A DNA stretch of 18,668 nucleotides, from the NCBI GenBank assembly GCA_003503945.1, contig DOCD01000052.1, forward strand, positions 20,890 through 39,557, written 5' to 3'. The translations under genes were made by a program, and so were the position numbers. The notes beneath the pieces are model-generated. The model had not been told where the DNA came from and made no database searches. It worked only from the letters and a program-made list of their open reading frames with translations. The stretch comes from Clostridiales bacterium. Lineage in GTDB: Bacteria; Bacillota; Clostridia; Christensenellales; Borkfalkiaceae. Shown here one piece after another: positions 1 to 5,320 of this stretch. Each line of letters starts with the position of its first letter. The stretch's first letter is position 1.

Positions 1-30
1 CGGGGCCGTTCGGCTCCTCGCGGTTAAAGG

Positions 31-1440
31 TTATTGTTTATCGGTATTTTCGCTGTCGTCGCTTTTTTCGGGAGCGATTATTTTAGGCATCTTCAAGCCC
101 GCCATCGAATACAAATCGTCGAGAGGGGGGAGGGATTTGAGCATGCCCGAAACGAAGTTCGCGGTCGCGGTTTTACCGTCGCCGTTCTGTCCGTTGTCCC
201 AGACGGTAACCTTGTCGATTTTGAGGTTCTTTATCGCTTCGACCTGCGTTGCGACAAGCGTTTCCATCTTGTCGGCAATCATAAGCCTTACGGCTTCGTC
301 GGCTGTGCCCGCGGCTTTTACGAGCTTATCCATACCTTCCGCCTGCTTGGAAAGCGTTTCGAATACGCCGCGCGCCTCGGCTTCCATTTTCGCGTATATA
401 GCGTCCGCTTCGCCGCGCGCCCTGCGGCGGATGTTTTCGGCTTCCGCGTCCGCCTCGATTTCGATTTTCCTCTTTTCGATTTCGGAAGCAACGATTATGT
501 CGGCTTCCTTTGTCGCCTTTTCACGCGAGGCACGCGCAACTTCCGCCTGCTGCTCCGCGGCGTAGCTCTCTTCTTTCGCCTTTGCCGCCTGCACGTTTTC
601 CGCGGTAACCGCAAGCTTCATGGCTTCCGCTTCCTTCTGGCGGAGGAGGGCTTTCGACTGCGCGATATCGGCTTTCGCCTTGTTTTCGCCCTCGATTGCC
701 TTGCTTTCCGCGTCGGCTACGTTTATACGCTGCTGCATCTGCGCGTTGGCTTCACCGATAGCGCCCTTTCTGTTTTCTTCCGCGACCGAAATCCTCGCGT
801 CGTTTATCGCCTTTGCCGCCGCTTCCTTACCGAGCGCGATTATGTATCCGCTTTCGTCGGAAATATCGGTTACGTTTACGTTAATAAGCCTTAACCCGAG
901 CTTTTTGAGTTCGCCCTCGACGTTTCTCGAAATGGCTTCGAGGAATTTGTCGCGGTCGGTGTTGATTTCCTCTATGTCCATAGTCGCGATTACAAGACGA
1001 AGCTGACCGAATATGATGTCCTTAGCCAAATCGGATATGTCTTTAAGCTGCAAGCCCAAAAGCCTTTCGGCGGCGTTCTGCATAATCGCGGGGTCGGTGG
1101 AAATGCCGACGGTGAAAATGGAGGGGACGTCTATACGAATATTCTGCTTGGACAGCGCGCTCTTCAAATCCACGGAAATGGAAAGGGGAGTCAAGTCGAG
1201 AAAGGTGTACGACTGCACGAAAGGCATTACCAGCGACGCGCCGCCGTGTATACACTTCGCGCTGCGGTAAGTTCCGTCCTTGTTGGGCGAAATTTTACCG
1301 TAGATGACCATAATTTTGTCGGAAGGACATTTTTTGTATCTGGTAAGCACTACGAGTAAAAGCATAACCAGTACGAGAACGACTACGACGGCAACGATAA
1401 TGCCTATCGTTCCGCCGACGGAAGCAAGTAAGTTTTTCAT
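31..1440 (-). CDS. Flotillin-family membrane scaffold protein
   Basis: 469 residues. Seen: an N-terminal hydrophobic helix at about 13-35, an SPFH/band-7-type domain at about 40-205, and a long Ala/Glu/Lys/Arg coiled coil at about 205-375 rich in EAE and EAxA repeats. The C-terminal segment at about 405-455 is the conserved flotillin end (KVTVWDNG, then a stretch ending SLPPLDDLYSMAGLKMP). Known of the family: bacterial flotillins oligomerise at the inner face of the membrane and organise microdomains that influence fluidity, signalling and secretion. The gene is second in a minus-strand operon after an NfeD-type gene, the usual pairing. The start is supported by AGGAGA upstream of the ATG. 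The stop lies 30 bp from the window edge, so any downstream gene is out of view. Family call is secure; whether it is FloT or FloA type is less so, although length and C-terminus fit FloT/YqiK. Confidence 0.95.
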   Translation of the reverse strand: MKNLLASVGGTIGIIVAVVVVLVLVMLLLVVLTRYKKCPSDKIMVIYGKISPNKDGTYRSAKCIHGGASLVMPFVQSYTFLDLTPLSISVDLKSALSKQNIRIDVPSIFTVGISTDPAIMQNAAERLLGLQLKDISDLAKDIIFGQLRLVIATMDIEEINTDRDKFLEAISRNVEGELKKLGLRLINVNVTDISDESGYIIALGKEAAAKAINDARISVAEENRKGAIGEANAQMQQRINVADAESKAIEGENKAKADIAQSKALLRQKEAEAMKLAVTAENVQAAKAKEESYAAEQQAEVARASREKATKEADIIVASEIEKRKIEIEADAEAENIRRRARGEADAIYAKMEAEARGVFETLSKQAEGMDKLVKAAGTADEAVRLMIADKMETLVATQVEAIKNLKIDKVTVWDNGQNGDGKTATANFVSGMLKSLPPLDDLYSMAGLKMPKIIAPEKSDDSENTDKQ

Positions 1441-1461
1441 AAAATCTCCTAAAAATTATTT

Positions 1462-1492
1462 CACGAAAATTTGCTGCTGCAAATTTTCCGTG
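1462..1492 (-). promoter_or_regulatory. Intra-operon hairpin between nfeD and flotillin genes
   Basis: On the minus strand, CACGGAAAATTTGC pairs with GCAAATTTTCGTG around an AGCA loop: 13 base pairs with one bulged G. It ends 13 nt before the flotillin AGGAGA. No U-run follows directly, so it is not a typical terminator. It could stabilise or process the mRNA, or tune flotillin translation. The rest of the 117-bp gap shows nothing else. Confidence 0.6.
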
Positions 1493-1557
1493 ATTTTATA
1501 TTGCTGTCGTGAAAACGCTTAACGCGCGAAATCAATCCGCGCTTGCGTTTTCCGGCG

Positions 1558-2181
1558 CTATTCTTTGTTAATATCTTCCGCAGGGCGGAAGTCGGGTTGT
1601 TCTTTTTCGATGCGCTTTACTACCGCGCATTCGTTTTCCGTCGAAACTATTTCAACCTGTTCGTCTACGGCGAGCCTTTCTTCGCAGTCGGTTACGGCGT
1701 CAAGCTCCATAAACCTGCCCTGCGCGTTCAGGGTTATTTTGCCGCGCCCGCTTCTCGTCGGGGGTACGGATACGTATACGGTCGCCTTCGTCCCCACGAG
1801 TTTTTCAATCTGAAATATTCCGTTGCATTGCAGTTTAAGCATTAGCCTGAACGCCGCGACCACGACAGCCATAGCCGCCGCGCCCGAAACAAGCGCGACT
1901 ATTATTGAAAGCCATTGCTGCTTGTCGGAAGCGAGCGCGCAGGTTAAAAGCCCCGCCCAGCTGCCCACGGCAAAGAACGCGGTTATGCTTTTTACCGTGA
2001 ATATGGATACGCCCGAATCGCCGTCGACGTCAATATCTCCGTCGCCGTCGACGTCTACGTCGCCGCCGAACGAGGAAAAGCACATAAGCACGACCTGTAC
2101 TATCAGAAATACGGTGGACACTATCGCCAGCCAAAAATAAACTTGTTCCATTACGGACAGGTTCAAAAACCAGTCTTTCAT
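1558..2181 (-). CDS. NfeD-like membrane protein (YuaF type)
   Basis: 207 residues. Seen: TM helix 1 at about 14-35, a short acidic DVDVDGDGDIDVDGD loop at 41-55, TM2 at about 64-84 and TM3 at about 90-113. A C-terminal soluble beta-rich domain at about 124-192, beginning LVGTKATVYVSV, fits the NfeD OB fold. Known of the family: short NfeD proteins are encoded beside SPFH proteins and are thought to partner them in membrane microdomains. The Asp/Gly-rich loop between the first two helices is common in this subfamily, so it is not odd. The gene is first in the operon with the flotillin 117 bp downstream. The start has GGAGG seven bases upstream. Transcription probably starts from the promoter near 2286-2315. 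Confidence 0.9.
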   Translation of the reverse strand: MKDWFLNLSVMEQVYFWLAIVSTVFLIVQVVLMCFSSFGGDVDVDGDGDIDVDGDSGVSIFTVKSITAFFAVGSWAGLLTCALASDKQQWLSIIVALVSGAAAMAVVVAAFRLMLKLQCNGIFQIEKLVGTKATVYVSVPPTRSGRGKITLNAQGRFMELDAVTDCEERLAVDEQVEIVSTENECAVVKRIEKEQPDFRPAEDINKE

Positions 2182-2233
2182 TGTATAACCTCCGATATAT
2201 TTAATAAACGCGAATTATGTCGGTTAAACGGAT

Positions 2234-2255
2234 AATCGATAAAGTTTTATCGATT
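2234..2255. promoter_or_regulatory. 22-bp perfect palindrome in the nfeD leader
   Basis: AATCGATAAA-GT-TTTATCGATT: ten-base perfect arms with a 2-base centre. It lies about 25-45 bases downstream of the predicted nfeD transcription start and upstream of the divergent gene. A repressor site or a short leader hairpin are both possible; the regulator is unknown. Confidence 0.45.
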
Positions 2256-2285
2256 GCGCGCTTCTTTAAGTTGGTTTACGTATAT

Positions 2286-2315
2286 ATTATATACTATAAT
2301 AACTTCAAAGGTCAA
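2286..2315 (-). promoter_or_regulatory. Predicted sigma-A promoter of nfeD-flotillin operon
   Basis: Read on the minus strand: TTGACC (2310-2315), an 18-base spacer, then TATAAT (2286-2291). The leader to the nfeD ATG would be about 100 nt and contains the palindrome at 2234-2255. The same AT-rich patch also contains a plus-strand TATAAT (2295-2300), so divergent transcription may overlap here. Confidence 0.65.
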
Positions 2316-2353
2316 CAGGGTGATTATGAAATATTTTGGTAACAAAATAATTA

Positions 2354-2383
2354 TTGACAAAATACGTGCATATGCGTTAATAT
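2354..2383 (+). promoter_or_regulatory. Predicted promoter of the 607-residue membrane protein gene
   Basis: TTGACA (2354-2359), an 18-base spacer, and a -10-like TAATAT (2378-2383). AAGGAGAGGA (2391-2400) follows just before the ATG at 2406, giving a very short leader. The -35 is perfect; the -10 matches 4 of 6. Confidence 0.5.
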
Positions 2384-2405
2384 ATTATAAAAGGAGAGGA
2401 TAGTT

Positions 2406-4229
2406 ATGGGTAAAATCTTATCCGACAAGGAAGCTAAGCTGCAAAAAAAGCTTATTCCCTTGAATATTTTCATATGTATACTATCGCTTATAGCGGCGCT
2501 TTCGCTGATTTTTTTGCCACTTATCGATATAGACGCGGGTAAAATTATAAATAATCCCGATTTTATGCAATACGTCGAGGATATGATAAACGAAACCGTC
2601 GGCGATACGGTCGAGGGAACGGAGCAGCAGGGCGTGGATTACAAGCCCGCCGTTGCCGCGGTCGTCAAAAAAGTGCTTTCGGAGGCGCAGGGCAATATCA
2701 AAATTACCCCGTTCGACGCCGCAAAGGTCGCTTTCGGCGGGGAGGATAAAGCCGCCGCCGTGCTCGACAGCCTGTTTTTCGGCGAGGGGGCGTTGGTAAC
2801 CGGACTCATTGACGGGGTTGCCGACGGCGTGGCGGGGCTGTTTACCGCTGAAAACGAGAACGAACACCCCGTTATAGAGGATATTATCGTAGGGACGATA
2901 GCAACCTCGCTTATTTCGGGGCTAAGCGCGGAAAACGTTACGACCGAAAACATAAAGCCTGTCACCGCCGCGCTGCGGGAAATCAGCAACGTCACCGACG
3001 GCAACGTGGCGCCGGTAGTCGACGGCGTTATATCGAAAATCAGCGAAACGTTCGGCGACGCCGTCGTTATTTCCGAGGAGGAAAAGCTCGCGCTTACGGA
3101 AGAGGTGCAGGGCATTTACGATCTGGCGAAGGACGAGCTCGGAGAGGGCGCGACCGTGACTATGGAAACGCTTGTTTGCGTTGCGATTTCATCGAATGTG
3201 GATTTGTCGCAAATCAATCTTAACAAGATTTTCGAGGGAATGTTTTCAGACAACGAAAACAGGGGAGACCCCGAACAGCCGCCCGAAGGCGCCCCCGCGG
3301 GCTTTGCCCCCGCCGAGGGGGAACCCGCGGAAGAAAGGGTTACGGTGACAAGCTACGACGCGCTGTTGAAGCAAATGGGTTTTGACGAACAGTCGCTCAA
3401 AGAGGAGCTGCGCGCAAATCTCGAAAAGACGGTGAACGACAAGCTCGACGAAATCAAAATAGGCGAAAAATCTTTAAGGGATTGCGCGGATTATTACGTG
3501 TACGTGTTCTACGGCGGGCTCGCGTTCGCCGCGCCGTGGCTGATACTTTTCCTGTTCTCGTTTATACGCATGCTCGTCAAGAACAAGCGGTTTATGACGT
3601 GGTACGTCAAGCTTTACAGCTTTTTGCCCGGACTTGTGTTCTTCGTCGTGCCCATGCTCGCGCCGAGGCTTCTGCCCGTGATTAACCCCGAATTTATGCA
3701 AGGCGAAGCGGGCAAGCTTCTGCCCGCGGTGATCGGCGGGATATTCTCGTACACTTTCATAAGCGGAATTTGTTACATACTGCTGTGGCTGGCTTCGATT
3801 TTCTGGGCTTTCCCCGTCAAGAGGAAGATAAGAAAGGAACGCAAAGCCTGCAAGGCGGCGCAGAAAAACGGAACTTACAGCTATTACACCGATTTCGGCG
3901 AGGACGAAAAGGACAAGAAAGGCAAAAAGGGTAAAAAGGGCAAAAAAGGCAAAAAGGCGGCGGACGCGGGCTACGGCGGCGATATGTACGGAGGCGATAC
4001 GTACGGCGGTAGCATATTCTCGGACGGTTACGGCGGCGACGGCAGCGGCTACGGCTCGTACGACGGTTACGGCGGCGACGGCTACGGAAGCTCCTACGAC
4101 GGCGGGTTCGACGACCCTTACGACGGTGATTATTACGGCTCGGGCTACGATTCGTACGGTAGCGATTACGACGACGGTTACGGCTCGTACGGAGGCTCGA
4201 TTTTCGACGACGATGACGACGATTACTGA
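2406..4229 (+). CDS. Membrane protein with Lys-rich and Gly/Asp/Tyr-rich tail
   Basis: 607 residues, family not recognised. Seen: one TM helix at about 16-40, then a large acidic segment at about 41-360 with no Cys cluster or known motif. A Pro/Glu/Ala-rich patch lies near 290-315. Three TM helices follow at about 362-390, 402-427 and 438-470. After these come a basic stretch with repeated GKK units (about 500-518) and an 86-residue tail at about 522-607. By my count the tail is 28 Gly, 21 Asp and 18 Tyr, with no Lys or Arg, and it ends in six Asp and a Tyr. The tail repeats YGGD, GYG and YGGSIF. With four helices and basic flanks the likely topology is loop outside and tail in the cytoplasm (inference). 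The start has AAGGAGAGGA upstream. The gene is divergent from nfeD-flotillin and convergent with a CPBP protease gene. Such tails are typical of disordered, self-associating segments; function is unknown. Confidence 0.85.
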   Translation: MGKILSDKEAKLQKKLIPLNIFICILSLIAALSLIFLPLIDIDAGKIINNPDFMQYVEDMINETVGDTVEGTEQQGVDYKPAVAAVVKKVLSEAQGNIKITPFDAAKVAFGGEDKAAAVLDSLFFGEGALVTGLIDGVADGVAGLFTAENENEHPVIEDIIVGTIATSLISGLSAENVTTENIKPVTAALREISNVTDGNVAPVVDGVISKISETFGDAVVISEEEKLALTEEVQGIYDLAKDELGEGATVTMETLVCVAISSNVDLSQINLNKIFEGMFSDNENRGDPEQPPEGAPAGFAPAEGEPAEERVTVTSYDALLKQMGFDEQSLKEELRANLEKTVNDKLDEIKIGEKSLRDCADYYVYVFYGGLAFAAPWLILFLFSFIRMLVKNKRFMTWYVKLYSFLPGLVFFVVPMLAPRLLPVINPEFMQGEAGKLLPAVIGGIFSYTFISGICYILLWLASIFWAFPVKRKIRKERKACKAAQKNGTYSYYTDFGEDEKDKKGKKGKKGKKGKKAADAGYGGDMYGGDTYGGSIFSDGYGGDGSGYGSYDGYGGDGYGSSYDGGFDDPYDGDYYGSGYDSYGSDYDDGYGSYGGSIFDDDDDDY

Positions 4230-4240
4230 TAAATAAATAT

Positions 4241-4277
4241 AACGCGGACGGCTTATTCGCCGTCCGCGTTCTCTTTT
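4241..4277. terminator. Shared terminator between convergent genes
   Basis: AACGCGGACGGC (4241-4252) pairs perfectly over 12 bp with GCCGTCCGCGTT (4259-4270), followed by CTCTTTTT on the plus strand. On the minus strand a T-rich stretch also follows the stem. The stem contains the last codons of the CPBP gene, so the two genes share one terminator. Confidence 0.8.
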
Positions 4278-5059
4278 TCGTCCGATTTTTCTCTGTCGAG
4301 TTTTATTAAATAATCAAGTATGTACACTAAGCATATGACCCCCGCGATTGCGGTCAGTATCCAGAAGCAGGTATCCTGAAAGCGCCCCGAGCCCGTTTCG
4401 GCGACAAGGTTGCCGCCCACGTTGAAAAGGGCGTGGAGTATTACGCACAGCCAGATATTATCCGTTTTCAAAAGCACGGCGGAAAGCATTGCGCCTATTA
4501 AAAAGCTGTACCCCACCTGTAAGAGGGTCGCGCCGACGTTCGCGCCCGCGAATAAGTTCAAAAGGTGGAACAGCCCGAACACCGCGGAGGTTATCGCAAC
4601 GGTAAGTAAATTTTTGTACGGCTTTTCCTTGAAGAAGTCGGCAACGGTCGGCTGAACAAGTCCGCGGAAAAGCGTTTCCTCCATTATGCCTACGGCAAAG
4701 CATTTTAAAACGAACAGCCAGACGAGGTCGGCGCGGGTGATTTGCGCGGCGCCCGAAATAAGCGCCGAATACGGAAAGTTTGCAAGCACTACAAAAATGC
4801 ACGGCAGACACCATAAAAGCTGTTTCGGCAAAAGGCGGAGCTTAGGGATAAGCATAGCTCTCGCGCCGATAAGCGCGATAACCGCCGTGAACACCCCGCC
4901 CGTCACAAGCCGCAGTATTACGTCCTTCAACATATCGTCGAAGGCTTTATCCCCCGTAAATTTTATATCGACGAAATCAGCGGCAATCATAAGCGCGGCG
5001 GCAACGAATATGAGCGTGAGCGAAATTATTTCCTTGCAGTTGTTTTTAAATTTATTCAT
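4253..5059 (-). CDS. CPBP-family intramembrane glutamic endopeptidase
   Basis: 268 residues with about eight hydrophobic helices. The family motifs are present: EETLFRG with E127, E128 and R132; FGLFH with H165; and HALFN with H209 and N213. These are the catalytic and metal or water-positioning residues of CPBP (Abi/CAAX-like) proteases. Known roles of relatives include prenyl-protein processing, bacteriocin immunity and cleavage of membrane-bound regulators; the substrate here cannot be told. The C-terminus is short, charged and cytoplasmic-like. The start at 5059 is the first Met. No Shine-Dalgarno is present, because the -10 element ends only 8 bases upstream, so the mRNA is probably leaderless. 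The gene is monocistronic, convergent with the tail-bearing membrane protein and ending within the shared terminator. Confidence 0.9.
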   Translation of the reverse strand: MNKFKNNCKEIISLTLIFVAAALMIAADFVDIKFTGDKAFDDMLKDVILRLVTGGVFTAVIALIGARAMLIPKLRLLPKQLLWCLPCIFVVLANFPYSALISGAAQITRADLVWLFVLKCFAVGIMEETLFRGLVQPTVADFFKEKPYKNLLTVAITSAVFGLFHLLNLFAGANVGATLLQVGYSFLIGAMLSAVLLKTDNIWLCVILHALFNVGGNLVAETGSGRFQDTCFWILTAIAGVICLVYILDYLIKLDREKSDEKENADGE

Positions 5060-5067
5060 CGTAAATC

Positions 5068-5096
5068 AGTATAACAGACCCGCCCGCCGTTGTCAA
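5068..5096 (-). promoter_or_regulatory. Near-consensus promoter of CPBP gene, leaderless start
   Basis: Minus strand: TTGACA (5091-5096), a 17-base spacer, TATACT (5068-5073), then 8 bases to the ATG. A start site 6-8 bases beyond the -10 would fall at or within two bases of the ATG. Confidence 0.8.
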
Positions 5097-5128
5097 GATG
5101 CAATTTTTATTGTTCGGAGGGCGCCCGA

Positions 5129-5206
5129 ATGGATAAAGTCGGGCGCGATTTTTACGCGATTTTATTTAAAATTTACCTTTTATGTCAAAAAAAGTGCAGT
5201 TTATGA
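5129..5206 (+). CDS. Possible 25-residue small protein or leader ORF
   Basis: The reading frame MDKVGRDFYAILFKIYLLCQ continues with five more residues to a TGA. GGAGG at 5116-5120 lies 8 bases before the ATG, a good spacing. The first codons sit in a perfect 8-bp hairpin (GCGCCCGA 5121-5128 with TCGGGCGC 5139-5146) followed by five T. The frame is upstream of the GH3 gene on the same strand. No clear promoter precedes it. It may be a leader peptide, a small membrane-associated protein, or chance. Confidence 0.25.
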   Translation: MDKVGRDFYAILFKIYLLCQKKCSL

Positions 5207-5228
5207 AAAAACACTTTTCTTTTTTATC

Positions 5229-5245
5229 ACATTGTGTTACAATGT
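5229..5245. promoter_or_regulatory. Palindrome over a putative GH3 promoter -10
   Basis: ACATTGT-GTT-ACAATGT: seven-base perfect arms around 3 bases. It contains a -10-like TACAAT (5238-5243). A weak -35-like TTTTCT (5215-5220) lies 17 bases upstream. A repressor bound here would block the GH3 gene, which suits a sugar-responsive regulator, but no regulator gene is present. Confidence 0.4.
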
Positions 5246-5320
5246 AGCAAGTTATAAAGGTTATTGCGCGCGCGTATTTTTCGCGCCGCATGCAGAAAAA
5301 TAATTTATAAGGGTGATTGT

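Noticed and set aside
34..894. Long open frame antisense to the flotillin gene
   Set aside because: It mirrors the Ala/Glu-rich coiled-coil coding strand, has low-complexity Phe/Arg/Gly composition and no ribosome binding site; it is a shadow of the flotillin gene.
2020..2065. Short GTCGACGTC repeat
   Set aside because: It encodes the Asp/Gly-rich loop common in this NfeD subfamily, so it needs no separate explanation.
3960..4226. Tandem DNA repeat or CRISPR-like array
   Set aside because: The repeated GGCTACGG/GACGG units are in frame and code for the Gly/Asp/Tyr tail; unit length is irregular and there are no spacers.
5190..5218. Weak hairpin AAAAGTG/CACTTTT followed by T-rich sequence
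   Set aside because: Only seven mostly A-T pairs with a 15-base loop; too weak to call a terminator.
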